NCBI RefSeq assembly: GCF_014641495.1
Contig: NZ_BMHV01000015.1
Span: 1-64,000, forward strand
Direction: 5' to 3'
Source: Terasakiella brassicae
Lineage (GTDB): Bacteria; Pseudomonadota; Alphaproteobacteria; Rhodospirillales; Terasakiellaceae
DNA length: 64,000 nt
In this document: piece by piece, positions 1-8,789 of the stretch
Layout: each line of letters starts with the position of its first letter
Position numbering within the stretch: position 1 is the stretch's first letter
Program-made: the position numbers and the translations under genes
Notes under the pieces: generated by a model
The model's database searches: none
What the model saw: only the letters and a program-made list of their open reading frames with translations
What the model was told of the DNA's origin: nothing

Positions 1-50
1 AAAGCTACTTTGGCTTTGAAGTCGGCTGAATGGTTACGGCGTTTTGCCAT
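1..50 (-). CDS. IS3-family transposase OrfA, N-terminal fragment
   Basis: The minus strand from the ATG reads MAKRRNHSADFKAKVA and then leaves the window. This matches the highly conserved beginning of IS3-family OrfA proteins (a basic stretch, then HS.(D/E)FKAKVA.EA), which carry an N-terminal helix-turn-helix that binds the element ends. In this family OrfA is normally followed by an overlapping OrfB (DDE integrase) expressed by frameshifting. Neither the rest of OrfA nor OrfB is visible. Only 16 codons support the call, but the motif is characteristic. Confidence 0.65.
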   Translation of the reverse strand, partial: MAKRRNHSADFKAKVA

Positions 51-112
51 CGGATAGTCCTTTTCAAAAACGGCTATCCCACCTTAACACCCTGTCCTGT
101 TTTTGGGGACCA
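1..112 (-). mobile_element. End of an IS3-family insertion sequence
   Basis: On the minus strand an IS-like terminus begins TGGTCCCC with a run of A and an AGGACAG motif. It is followed about 60 bases later by the start of an OrfA-like reading frame. The body of the element lies outside the window, so the opposite inverted repeat and the target duplication cannot be checked. The terminus sits only about 12 bases from the stop codon of the neighbouring LytTR gene, so the element inserted just behind that gene, or possibly into its last codons. The exact boundary is inferred from the IS3-type TG start. Confidence 0.6.
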
Positions 113-124
113 TCTCTGATATTT

Positions 125-502
125 TCAGGATGTCATATCCCATTCTGATTCTTGCAACACACGACGGTAACTTTCACACACAGGAAACCGTTTGTCGTTT
201 TTTAAAACAATTTCGTAGGTGTCATCCACATGATCAATTCGTTTAATGGCATCTTTAAGCACCCAATGGGCCAAATGAACACAGGTGCCATTGTGTCCAC
301 GCAAATCATGCACCGCATCACTGAAGCGATATAAAATTCGATCTTCCCCTTTATCGCCATAAACACGAATGAAATGATCTTCCTGGCTTACTGCCCAAAT
401 TTCTTCACCGACATCTTTTTTAAGTCTTGCAACAAACCGTGGAGGCTCAATTGCTTGCTTTTCGGGCGCTGTTGTCGGCGTTGTTTTACGAAAGAAAAAC
501 AT
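125..502 (-). CDS. LytTR-family DNA-binding domain protein
   Basis: A 125-residue protein with a short basic, Pro/Thr-rich leader and a LytTR fold over roughly residues 25-120. The EEIWAVSQEDHFIRVY strand, the CVHLAHWVL segment (equivalent to the usual RVHRSHWV) and a closing FPVCESYRR are all recognisable. LytTR proteins bind direct repeats in promoters and often control membrane or virulence genes. No receiver domain or membrane sensor is attached, so this is a stand-alone DNA-binding module. I place the start at the ATG preceded by GAGG six bases upstream; an in-frame TTG five codons earlier is the alternative. An IS3 end lies just downstream. Target genes are unknown. Confidence 0.75.
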   Translation of the reverse strand: MFFFRKTTPTTAPEKQAIEPPRFVARLKKDVGEEIWAVSQEDHFIRVYGDKGEDRILYRFSDAVHDLRGHNGTCVHLAHWVLKDAIKRIDHVDDTYEIVLKNDKRFPVCESYRRVLQESEWDMTS

Positions 503-579
503 TATTACCTCAAACAAGCTTGGTCTTATATCTTCTTATTTGATGTAAGAAGGCTCAAGTAAAATTGCCAGTCTCCCAT

Positions 580-626
580 AAAAAAAGAGAGCCACCGACA
601 CAACAAAACGTCTCTACAGCTCTCTT
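580..626 (-). terminator. Probable rho-independent terminator
   Basis: On the minus strand AAGAGAGC and GCTCTCTT form a stem around a loop of about 26 bases, followed directly by a run of T. It lies behind the 33-residue membrane protein and would end the transcript that includes it. The long loop lowers confidence. Confidence 0.55.
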
Positions 627-670
627 GAAAAGTTTGTGTTTGACGAAGGTTGATGGGGGCAAGTCTTGCG

Positions 671-772
671 TCAGTGACCGTTCACTTTTCGAATAACAAA
701 AACCAGTAGACCGACGACCACAAGCAAAGTGGTTACAACACCGCCGACACCGAATAAACCAATCGTATCCAT
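671..772 (-). CDS. 33-residue single-span membrane protein
   Basis: A very short frame starts at an ATG six bases behind a strong GGAGGG ribosome-binding site. It encodes a peptide with one hydrophobic helix (about residues 5-27, rich in Gly, Val and Leu) and a basic RKVNGH tail, as expected for a single-pass inner-membrane peptide with the tail inside. It lies downstream of the FNR/CRP-type regulator gene in the same direction and is followed by a probable terminator. Small subunits of respiratory oxidases look similar, but there is no oxidase gene here and I do not assign a function. A longer overlapping frame on the same strand lacks these signals. Confidence 0.6.
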   Translation of the reverse strand: MDTIGLFGVGGVVTTLLVVVGLLVFVIRKVNGH

Positions 773-858
773 GACATTCCCTCCTGATACGCTGAATGAA
801 CAGGCATATCATGGCAACCATCTTCTTTTGATGCATTGCGAATTATCAATGGAATAAA

Positions 859-1563
859 TTAATTTTCATTGGCAATGTTTTGTAAACGCACCAAATCTGC
901 AAGAAAATGATTTTTCCCTAAGTCCTTTAAGGAGCCTTCACGCTTAAATTCTGCAATGATGCGCGATGTGGTTTCCGTCGTCACACCCAGGATTGCCCCG
1001 AGGTCTTCCCGGCTGAATAAATAACAACTGTTATCGACCTTATCCGATAAACCGATAACAAGACGGGCCACTCGGGATTTCGAACTGCCTGTCGATAATT
1101 CCGTCAGCCATTCATCCGCCTGTTTAACGGCTGTGTGCCAACGATTTAACAATTGATTATGCAGACGCGGTGTTTCCCGATTTAAGCGTTCCACCACATC
1201 ACGCGGAATTTGACATAGTTCAGCATCGCGTAAAACAGTCGCGTAATGTTCATAAGTCGGATTGACCAGCACTTCCAGCCCCGCAACATCACCTGTGCGT
1301 AACAATCTGACGATACGCTGCCCGCCATCGGGTAAATACTGTGTCAGTTTAATAACACCACTGCGCACCGTATAGAGAAATTGACCTTCATCGCCTTCGC
1401 CATAAAGACGATCCCCGGCCTTTTTCTCCACTTCCATAATGGGTTTATGGATCAGTTCAAAATCCGTATGTTCCAAATCAGCAAAAAGTGCAAGATGGCG
1501 AATACCACAATTTTCACAGTTAGAAACACCCGACCAAGCGTTGGCAATGGCTCGTTTTTCCAC
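859..1563 (-). CDS. Crp/Fnr-family regulator, FNR-type with incomplete cluster ligands
   Basis: About 234 residues: a cyclic-nucleotide-like beta barrel (about 30-120), a dimer helix and a C-terminal winged helix. The recognition helix carries ETTSR, matching the E..SR of FNR, which reads TTGAT-N4-ATCAA half-sites. An N-terminal CENC (Cys16, Cys19) and Cys117 in LCQIP align with three of the four [4Fe-4S] ligands of E. coli FNR. The position equivalent to Cys29 is Ala25, so oxygen sensing by a standard cluster is doubtful. I choose the GTG start (preceded by AGGGG) over an upstream TTG. Its two neighbours are tiny membrane proteins, which suggests a respiratory or membrane regulon. Likely global or local control under low oxygen is an inference. 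Confidence 0.75.
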   Translation of the reverse strand: MEKRAIANAWSGVSNCENCGIRHLALFADLEHTDFELIHKPIMEVEKKAGDRLYGEGDEGQFLYTVRSGVIKLTQYLPDGGQRIVRLLRTGDVAGLEVLVNPTYEHYATVLRDAELCQIPRDVVERLNRETPRLHNQLLNRWHTAVKQADEWLTELSTGSSKSRVARLVIGLSDKVDNSCYLFSREDLGAILGVTTETTSRIIAEFKREGSLKDLGKNHFLADLVRLQNIANEN

Positions 1564-1804
1564 CCTAGTATCCCCTACAACATGCAACGTTATTAAATCA
1601 GTTTTTAGTCATTAAACCAAATCACAAAATCTTTGCAATCCAATTTTACTATTTTATCTTAATCCATTGATTAACCATATATTTATTATGGCTTATATCT
1701 CTTTTTATACTTTTTCTAATTTTTATTGACTTCATAGGATTTGTCATTATTTTTTGCATTGCAATATAAACAACCTTTATGCCAAGTTTAAGGAAATCCC
1801 CCCA

Positions 1805-1927
1805 ATGGAACATACACCGACTTTAACTGAAAAACTTACCGGCGACGCCCTTCCGTTTATCATCATGGGCATTGGCGCCTTTATGCTGAGTTGGGTCTTT
1901 TTTCTGGGTGACCTCGTCACAGGATAA
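1805..1927 (+). CDS. 40-residue single-span membrane protein
   Basis: Starts at an ATG preceded by AAGGAAA at suitable spacing and ends just ahead of a strong terminator, so it forms its own transcription unit diverging from the FNR/CRP-type gene. The peptide has a polar N-terminus (MEHTPTLTEKLTGD) and one hydrophobic helix of about 20 residues (FIIMGIGAFMLSWVFFLG). I recognise no family; cytochrome-oxidase accessory peptides share this size and layout, but there is no oxidase gene in the window. Placement next to an FNR-like regulator suggests redox-dependent expression. Confidence 0.6.
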   Translation: MEHTPTLTEKLTGDALPFIIMGIGAFMLSWVFFLGDLVTG

Positions 1928-1943
1928 ATAAACCAAATCGCTT

Positions 1944-1982
1944 AAAAGGGGGTAAGATACTATGTCTTACCCCCTTTTTTAT
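1944..1982 (+). terminator. Rho-independent terminator
   Basis: A near-perfect stem, AAAAGGGGGTAAGA pairing with TCTTACCCCCTTTT, with a very short loop and followed by T residues. It closes the transcript of the 40-residue membrane protein. Confidence 0.85.
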
Positions 1983-2052
1983 TCTTCGGGCTTGCATCTC
2001 TCAAAAAACAGAATAGCTTTGATAAAATCATATCAGGGGAATTAATTCGGAC

Positions 2053-3237
2053 ATGTCCAACACCAACAATCCCATTATCGACTGGCTTTTACAGGAAGGC
2101 TGGCAGATAACCGATAAATCGGACTTTACCTTAGCCCTTGCCCAAACCTTTATTAAAGCAGGAGTTCCGCTGGATCGTCAGCGCCTTGTTATTCGCTTGC
2201 TCCATCCACAGGTCATGGGCTTCAGTTATACATGGGACAGCCAAACACAAGAGGTTGACCTGTTTGAAACCGGTCACCATCTGCGTGAAAGCGAAATGTA
2301 TAGAAACAGCCCGTTCGCTGCCTTGTTTGAAGATGGCGCGGGGGCCATTCGCCGCCCCTTACATGATCCCAAATGTCAAATGGATTACTCTGTACTTCCT
2401 GATTTAAAAGATGAAGGTTTTACAGATTACGTTGCCTTGCCCCTGATTTTTTCAGATGGCAGACGCAGTGCCATCACCCTTGCCAGTAAAACACCTGGCG
2501 GCTTCAGCACTGAACATCTAACGACAATATATGACAGCCTCCCTGCCCTTGCCCGCATCGTTGAAAACTACGCCTTAAAACATACAGCCACCGTCCTGCT
2601 GGAAACCTATTTAGGGAAAGAAACCGGGAAACAGGTTCTCAGCGGCAAGGTCAAACGCGGGGACGGTCAAATCATTCGCGCCGTTTTGTGGTTTTCAGAC
2701 TTGCGTCAATCCACCACGTTGGCAGAAACCCTGCCCCGTGCGGATTTTCTGGATATGTTAAACGATTATTTTGACTGTACAGCCGGTGCCGTCCTCGCAA
2801 ATGGTGGCGAAGTCTTGCGATATATTGGGGACGCCGTTCTCGCCATTTTCCCAGTTGGTGAAACACCGGAATGCAGCCAAACACACCAAGCCGCCCAAAA
2901 TGCCGAACGCGCCATACGCAGCGCCTTTGATCGTTTAAACGAGCTTAACGCCACGCATGGGGCCAAAAACCTGCCCCTCATCAATTGCGGGATCGGCATT
3001 CATGTTGGTGAAGTTATGTATGGCAATATCGGCACCCATGATCGGCTTGAATTTTCTGTCATTGGTTCTTCCGCCAACGAAGCCGCAAGACTGGAAAGCA
3101 TGACAAAGGAACTAAACGTTCCTGTCGTGGTCTCTAATCAATTCTGCCAACTTCATGGCGGAGACTGGCAATCGCTGGGAGAACATAATTTAAGGGGTTT
3201 TTCTCACAAACGGGAACTATTCACCTTAATACGATAG
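2053..3237 (+). CDS. Class III adenylate/guanylate cyclase with GAF-like N-terminus
   Basis: 394 residues. Residues 1-175 form a GAF-like sensory module (no membrane segments). Residues 205-394 are a class III nucleotidyl cyclase domain that would convert ATP (or GTP) to the cyclic nucleotide. The metal-binding aspartates are Asp216 in LWFSDLRQST and Asp260 in GGEVLRYIGDAVLAIF, and GIHVGEVMYGNIG plus the VIGSSANEAARLE block complete the core. The base-selecting lysine is not obvious (LRYIGD here), so substrate choice is uncertain, although cAMP is the usual product for this subclass. Elsewhere in the window are a cyclic-nucleotide-binding protein and a perfect CRP-type operator, consistent with cAMP signalling. 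It is soluble and probably activated by a small ligand. Confidence 0.85.
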   Translation: MSNTNNPIIDWLLQEGWQITDKSDFTLALAQTFIKAGVPLDRQRLVIRLLHPQVMGFSYTWDSQTQEVDLFETGHHLRESEMYRNSPFAALFEDGAGAIRRPLHDPKCQMDYSVLPDLKDEGFTDYVALPLIFSDGRRSAITLASKTPGGFSTEHLTTIYDSLPALARIVENYALKHTATVLLETYLGKETGKQVLSGKVKRGDGQIIRAVLWFSDLRQSTTLAETLPRADFLDMLNDYFDCTAGAVLANGGEVLRYIGDAVLAIFPVGETPECSQTHQAAQNAERAIRSAFDRLNELNATHGAKNLPLINCGIGIHVGEVMYGNIGTHDRLEFSVIGSSANEAARLESMTKELNVPVVVSNQFCQLHGGDWQSLGEHNLRGFSHKRELFTLIR

Positions 3238-3308
3238 AACCTCTGGTTTGACCTTTCGTTTTCAGTTAAAGTGAGGCTCAAATAAATGGGCGGGTTGGGA
3301 GAAAGAAT

Positions 3309-4640
3309 TTGAACGCGCATATCACGGCAAATATCCTCGCGGTATCAACAAATGATGAACTGCAAAAACGGTTTTGCGCCGATTTAACAAAACATCATTA
3401 TCAAGTCCGTTTTTGCAATCCAGACAGTTTGCAGGACAATGTAAGCAAAGAGCGCCCCGACCTGATCGTTGTCGATGTTTCCCATAACGAATTTGACGGT
3501 TTCGGTTTAATCGAAAAATTGAAAGGTGACGCGGCCTCTAAGCACATTCCCACGGTCGCGCTTGTGCCTGAAAAAACACCGGACTTATACCAACGCGCTA
3601 TTGAAGTTCATGCAGATGATATTTTCATCCAGTCTTTTAATATCGAAGAGTTTTTTGTTCATATCAAACCGTTGCTTCGCCTTTCCACTATGTTTGTCGA
3701 ACTTGAAAACCGTGTTTCTTTAGCAAAAAGTCTTGGTATCAATGCCAACGAAGAGATTGATGAAAGCGATGATAGCGCCTATCAAATTATGTTGATCGCC
3801 CCTCGTGACGGTGACCGGGCAATGATTGAAGCCGTGTTAAACGGCAATTGCCAAATCAATGCCAGTGATGATTTTTTTGTCGCAGAAGAAGAATTAAGCA
3901 AGGCCAATTACGATGCTGTCATCTGTGCGCTTAATGATGAAAACAAGGAACAAGCCTTTGTCTTAAGCTCGCGTGCCAGAAACAACCCTCGCCTTTTTAA
4001 CCTGCCTGTATTGTTTATCAATGATGACAATATTACAGACCGACTGGATGCTTATCGCCGGGGCGTGACACGGATTACCAATCGTCCGCTGAACAATGCC
4101 TCGCTTCATGCCAAAGTAAAAATGCTGGTGCGCCGCCAACGTCTGCGTTGGAACATCCGCAAAGCAATGGATAGCACACGGGCACCAAAAAGCATTGAGC
4201 CAACAACGCAGGCTTACAATCAAGATTTTTTCAAAGCAAACCTTTTGCATCAAATCGAAAATGCACACAAATGGCATAAATACCTGACGTGTGTCTTTTT
4301 CTCTATCGGCAACCTGAGTAATATCAAAACCCAGTTTGGTGATGAAGCCGCACAGCATCTTATGCAACAAATTCATCAATGGATTGGCGGTCTATCACGT
4401 GTCGAAGATTGCGTTTCCCTTTATCAGGAAAATGAATTTGCAATTGCACTTCCCGACACCCCAATGAATGAAGCACAAATTGTCATGCATCGCATTGCCG
4501 GCATCCTCAGCTATACCGACTTTGCTTTGCCCGATGTCTTTCAACCTGTCAGCGTTTGGGTCGAATGCGGTATTGCGCAATTGACGCCGAATGATGATGT
4601 AAAATCCATGATCGAACGCGCAAGAAACCCGATCGTCTAA
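3309..4640 (+). CDS. PleD/PopA-like protein with pseudo-receivers and degenerate GGDEF
   Basis: 443 residues in PleD order: receiver (about 8-125), second receiver-like module (about 158-275) and a GGDEF fold (about 310-440). The first receiver keeps Asp56, but its acidic pair is AVSTND and the switch lysine is replaced (IFIQSF), so phosphorylation is doubtful. The GGDEF signature reads YQENEF, so diguanylate cyclase activity is very unlikely. Such proteins (for example PopA) act as c-di-GMP-binding or scaffold proteins; that role is inference. The start is a TTG preceded by GGGAGAAAG. It lies 71 bases behind the cyclase gene and 22 bases ahead of the DsbA-like gene, possibly co-transcribed. 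Confidence 0.75.
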   Translation: MNAHITANILAVSTNDELQKRFCADLTKHHYQVRFCNPDSLQDNVSKERPDLIVVDVSHNEFDGFGLIEKLKGDAASKHIPTVALVPEKTPDLYQRAIEVHADDIFIQSFNIEEFFVHIKPLLRLSTMFVELENRVSLAKSLGINANEEIDESDDSAYQIMLIAPRDGDRAMIEAVLNGNCQINASDDFFVAEEELSKANYDAVICALNDENKEQAFVLSSRARNNPRLFNLPVLFINDDNITDRLDAYRRGVTRITNRPLNNASLHAKVKMLVRRQRLRWNIRKAMDSTRAPKSIEPTTQAYNQDFFKANLLHQIENAHKWHKYLTCVFFSIGNLSNIKTQFGDEAAQHLMQQIHQWIGGLSRVEDCVSLYQENEFAIALPDTPMNEAQIVMHRIAGILSYTDFALPDVFQPVSVWVECGIAQLTPNDDVKSMIERARNPIV

Positions 4641-4662
4641 TCCAGAGAAAACGGCGGATTTT

Positions 4663-5289
4663 ATGTATATCGACCTTTACTATGACACAATCTGTCCCTG
4701 GTGCTGTATTGGTAAAAAACGACTGGAAAAAGCCTTATTGAGTCGCGCCCATATCTCTTTAAAAATCCGCTGGAAACCCTTTTTGCTGAACCCGACGATG
4801 GGACCCGGCGGCATGGACCGTCAGCTTTACTTGTCACAAAAATTCGGCGGACCGGATCGGGCAAAACGTGTTTATGATGCCATTGCCCAAACCGGACAGG
4901 AGAATGGGATCGATTTTCATTTCGATTTAATTCGTTACACCCCCAATTCCATTGCCTCTCATCGCCTTGTCTTTTTTGCGACCCGTTTTGATTTGCAAAT
5001 CCAAATGGTTGACCGATTATTTCAGGCCTTCTTTATCGAAGGTAAAAATATCGGCGATATCGATGTTTTGACAACACTCGCCACGGAAATAGGGCTGGAT
5101 AAAGCGGCAACAAAGGCTTTTTTACAAAGCGATGAATTGCATCAAGACGTAATAGAATCTGACCGTCAAGCCCGTGAACTGGGCGTTCACGGGGTGCCTG
5201 CCTTTGTGGCGCGCGACAGATATATTATCTCAGGTGCCCAAGAATCAAAAATTCTTGGTAAATTTATTGATACGGCGTGGAACGGGTAA
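4663..5289 (+). CDS. DsbA-family oxidoreductase, FrnE-like
   Basis: 208 residues of thioredoxin-fold DsbA type without a signal peptide, so cytoplasmic. The active site CPWC (residues 11-14, followed by a further Cys) and the cis-proline segment HGVPAFVA near the C-terminus are present, with the family's helical insertion between them. FrnE-like proteins act as dithiol oxidoreductases or isomerases; the related 2-hydroxychromene-2-carboxylate isomerases lack the CxxC pair, so the redox assignment is preferred. The gene follows the PleD-like gene by 22 bases and abuts the 3' end of mfd with no spacer. Confidence 0.85.
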   Translation: MYIDLYYDTICPWCCIGKKRLEKALLSRAHISLKIRWKPFLLNPTMGPGGMDRQLYLSQKFGGPDRAKRVYDAIAQTGQENGIDFHFDLIRYTPNSIASHRLVFFATRFDLQIQMVDRLFQAFFIEGKNIGDIDVLTTLATEIGLDKAATKAFLQSDELHQDVIESDRQARELGVHGVPAFVARDRYIISGAQESKILGKFIDTAWNG

Positions 5290-8200
5290 TTATTGCAAAC
5301 GGGCCATTTCGCCCAGATCTTTCAACAAACGCTTCACACCTGTCAATCTGGTTGCCATATCATCCCAACGCCGCATAAAGACCAGACAATGATCCGGGCG
5401 CATTTTTGCTGTTCCGGCTTGGTCCATCAAGAAACGGACCAATCCATCGGGATTTGCAAACTCGTTATTACGGAATTTAATCACAGCCCCTTTGGGTCCC
5501 GCATCAATTTTTTCGATATGCGCTTCACGACAAAGATGTTTCATCGCCACTGTATCCAGCAGGTTTTCGACCTCGCCCGGCATCGGACCAAAACGATCAA
5601 CCAGTTCCGCCGCAAATGAATCCAGATCCTGCTGCGTTTTTAATGTGGATACCCGGCGATACAGTTCCATACGAACATTCAGGTCTGCAATATAACTTTG
5701 CGGGATCAAGACCGGCAAACCAATGCCGATCTGAGGGCTCCAATCATGGGGGTTATCTTCCTCAAACCCACCGCCGCCTTTGGCCTCAGCAACCGCTTCT
5801 TCCAGCATTTGTTGATAAAGTTCGATACCGACTTCTTTGATATGACCGGATTGCTCATCCCCCAGCAAATTTCCGGCACCACGAATATCCAGATCGTGAC
5901 TGGCCAATGTAAACCCGGCCCCTAAACTATCCAAGGTTTGCATGACTTCAAGACGTTTTTCCGCTGTTTTGGAAATTTTCTGACCGGGTGGTAAGGTCAA
6001 ATAAGCATAAGCACGCATTTTGGATCGCCCGACCCGTCCGCGCAACTGATAAAGTTGCGCAAGGCCAAACATATCAGCCCGATGAATGAAGATCGTGTTT
6101 ACGGACGGTAAATCCAAACCAGACTCAACAATATTGGTTGCCAGTAAAATATCGAACGCTTTTTCGGAAAAAGCCGTCATAACCTCTTCTAATTCAGATG
6201 GCTTCATACGACCATGCGCCACCGCAATTTTTGCATCGGGAACCAGATCGTGTAATTCGCGCGCGACTTTATCCAAATCCGCCAAACGCGGACACACATA
6301 AAAACATTGCCCCCCACGGAAACGTTCGCGCTGAATTGCCTCACGGACAACCACGTGATCAAATGGCATAACAAAGGTACGTACGGCCAAACGATCAACA
6401 GGCGGCGTTGCAATCAGGCTCATTTCCTTCACCCCGGTCAACGCCATTTGCAGCGTTCGCGGAATGGGAGTCGCCGTCAAGGTTAAAACATGAACATCGG
6501 CCTTCAGTTTTTTCAGCTGTTCTTTATGGGTCACGCCAAAATGCTGTTCTTCATCAATAATCAGCAGGCCAAGACGGTTGAATTTAACATTTTTCGCCAA
6601 TAGCGCATGGGTTCCAACAACGATATCAACGGTGCCTTTGTCCATTTCTTCTTTCACGCGTTTGGCTTGCGTTGGCGTGACCAGTCGCGAGAGTTGCTGA
6701 ATACGAACAGGGAAATGTTTAAACCGTTCAACAAAATTATTGTAATGCTGACGGGCCAGTAAAGTCGTCGGCACAACCACCGCAACCTGCATCCCGCTCA
6801 TCGCTGCGACAAAGGCTGCACGCAAGGCGACTTCGGTTTTGCCAAACCCGACATCACCGCAGACCAGACGGTCCATCGGGCGTCCGCTATTCAAATCCGA
6901 TATGGCATCCCCGATGGCGCGCAATTGATCGTCGGTTTCCACGAACTGAAACTGGGTACAAAATTCTTCGTACAAACCGTCCGGTGCCGCAATGGCTTCC
7001 CCTTTGCGCAGTTCGCGTTCCGCAGCCACTTTGATTAACTGCTGGGCCATATCCTTGACGCGTTCTTTCAGGCGTGCTTTGCGCGCCTGCCACGCCACAC
7101 CACCAAGTTTATCCAGATGGGCTGCCCCTTGGTCAGAGCCAAAGCGAGATAACAATTCAATGTTTTCAACTGGCAAAAACAGCTTGTCACCCCCATCATA
7201 AACCAGCACCAAGCAATCATGGGGTGCACCGCCAACATTGATGGTCTCCAACCCTTCATAGCGCCCAATCCCGTGATCCACATGGACGACAAGGTCGTTT
7301 TCATTCAGGCTGGATGCCTCTGCAATAAAGTTTTCCGCCCGCATACGCCGTCTGGCCGGGCGGACCATACGTTCACCTAAAATATCCTGCTCACACAGAA
7401 TGGTTAGGCCATCAAACGCAAAACCGTGTTCCAGCCCTAAAACGATCAGGGCAACCCCGTCTTTTGGCAGGCGTTCCACATCGGCAAAGCTGCCAATGGC
7501 GGCCAAGCCTGCAACACCATGTTCCTTTAAGACCGTCATCAAACGATCGCGTGATCCATCTGAATAAGCGGCAATCACAACGCGTTGTTTATTGTTTTGT
7601 TCCGCAACAATATATTGGCGAACAGCATCATAAACATTGGCATTGGGGTTGGCGCGGGCCTCAGCAAAATCCAGACTGCGCCGCGCGTTGCCATCAATGA
7701 CAGTGTCGCCCGGTTCCAGATTGAAGGCACTGAATTCACCAATACCATACCCGTCCAACAGTTTTTCCCAATCGTCGCCTTCAAAATAAAGCAGGGATGG
7801 ATCAATCGGGTTATAAGGCGCTTCGCCCCCTAAAGAAGCCCCGGCCACATCGACACGCGCGTCATAATAATCTGCAATCATTTCCAGACGGGAATCTCGT
7901 GCTTGATCAACCTGATGATCAAGCACAATTTTTGCTGTTTTAGGAAGATAATCCAGCACACTTTCCATTTGGTCATGGAACAAGGGTAACCAATGTTCCA
8001 CCCCCATCGGGCGGCGACCTGCTGACACGGCTTCATAAAGCGGATCTTTCTCCGCTTTCGCCCCGAAAATTTTACGAAATTCGGTCCGAAAACGCGAAAT
8101 GGCTTCATCCCCCATCGGCAATTCGCTGACGGGTTTCAAGGCAAAGGTATCAATTGTCTCAAGCGTGCGTTGTGAAAGCGGATCAAACGTACGGATTGCC

Positions 8201-8769
8201 GCGACTTCGTCCCATTCCAGATCAAGGCGTAACGGTTCTTCCCGTCCCGGGGGAAAAACGTCTACGATATCGCCACGAACCGCATATTCGCCCGGTTCCA
8301 TCACCGTTTCGCTACGCTGATAGCCATTTCGTTCCAAAAACTTGACGAGATCTTCGCGTCGAACTTCATCCCCAATTTTTGCCGTAAAAACAGCATCTTT
8401 GAAACTCGCACGCGGGGGAACTTTTTGTAAAAAGGCAGAAACTGTTGTTAAAAGCAAACGCGATGTGCCTTTGGGACGATTCAATAAGGTCGTCAATCCG
8501 TCCACGCGTTGCCCGACAATTTCAGCATGCGGTGACACACGGTCATAAGGCAGGCAATCCCATGCCGGAAACTGAATCACCTGAAGATCGGGATAGAAAA
8601 AAGAGACCGCATTGGCCGCACGTACCATTTTTGTCTCATCCGTGGTGACGAATAAAACATCGCCGTGCTGTTTTGCTAGATAGCCTAAAAGAACACTGTC
8701 ATATCCTTCCGGCACACCGCCATAGGTCAATGTGCCAGCTGTTGGAAGCGCGCGTAAACTCAGTTTCAT
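5290..8769 (-). CDS. mfd: Transcription-repair coupling factor Mfd
   Basis: About 1,160 residues, normal for Mfd. It removes RNA polymerase stalled at DNA lesions and recruits UvrABC. The order is UvrB-like region, RNA-polymerase interaction domain, RecG-like translocase and C-terminal regulatory domain. The helicase motifs GDVGFGKTE (Walker A), DEEQHFGV (motif II) and TATPIPRTLQ (motif III) are intact, as is the RGRVGRS motif VI. I start at ATG (MKLSLRALPTAGTL), since the upstream in-frame TTG would overlap sdhE by 28 bases. It lies directly downstream of sdhE, likely in the same transcript, and converges with the DsbA-like gene. Confidence 0.95.
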   Translation of the reverse strand: MKLSLRALPTAGTLTYGGVPEGYDSVLLGYLAKQHGDVLFVTTDETKMVRAANAVSFFYPDLQVIQFPAWDCLPYDRVSPHAEIVGQRVDGLTTLLNRPKGTSRLLLTTVSAFLQKVPPRASFKDAVFTAKIGDEVRREDLVKFLERNGYQRSETVMEPGEYAVRGDIVDVFPPGREEPLRLDLEWDEVAAIRTFDPLSQRTLETIDTFALKPVSELPMGDEAISRFRTEFRKIFGAKAEKDPLYEAVSAGRRPMGVEHWLPLFHDQMESVLDYLPKTAKIVLDHQVDQARDSRLEMIADYYDARVDVAGASLGGEAPYNPIDPSLLYFEGDDWEKLLDGYGIGEFSAFNLEPGDTVIDGNARRSLDFAEARANPNANVYDAVRQYIVAEQNNKQRVVIAAYSDGSRDRLMTVLKEHGVAGLAAIGSFADVERLPKDGVALIVLGLEHGFAFDGLTILCEQDILGERMVRPARRRMRAENFIAEASSLNENDLVVHVDHGIGRYEGLETINVGGAPHDCLVLVYDGGDKLFLPVENIELLSRFGSDQGAAHLDKLGGVAWQARKARLKERVKDMAQQLIKVAAERELRKGEAIAAPDGLYEEFCTQFQFVETDDQLRAIGDAISDLNSGRPMDRLVCGDVGFGKTEVALRAAFVAAMSGMQVAVVVPTTLLARQHYNNFVERFKHFPVRIQQLSRLVTPTQAKRVKEEMDKGTVDIVVGTHALLAKNVKFNRLGLLIIDEEQHFGVTHKEQLKKLKADVHVLTLTATPIPRTLQMALTGVKEMSLIATPPVDRLAVRTFVMPFDHVVVREAIQRERFRGGQCFYVCPRLADLDKVARELHDLVPDAKIAVAHGRMKPSELEEVMTAFSEKAFDILLATNIVESGLDLPSVNTIFIHRADMFGLAQLYQLRGRVGRSKMRAYAYLTLPPGQKISKTAEKRLEVMQTLDSLGAGFTLASHDLDIRGAGNLLGDEQSGHIKEVGIELYQQMLEEAVAEAKGGGGFEEDNPHDWSPQIGIGLPVLIPQSYIADLNVRMELYRRVSTLKTQQDLDSFAAELVDRFGPMPGEVENLLDTVAMKHLCREAHIEKIDAGPKGAVIKFRNNEFANPDGLVRFLMDQAGTAKMRPDHCLVFMRRWDDMATRLTGVKRLLKDLGEMARLQ

Positions 8770-8789
8770 AACAGGTCGTTTGCCTTTGC

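Noticed and set aside
555-836. 93-codon frame on the minus strand behind the FNR-type gene
   Set aside because: It reads across the terminator and has odd Cys/Arg/Phe-rich content; the overlapping 33-residue frame has the ribosome-binding site.
2020-2040. FNR-box-like TTGATAAAATCA ahead of the cyclase gene
   Set aside because: The spacer is three bases rather than four and the right half is incomplete.
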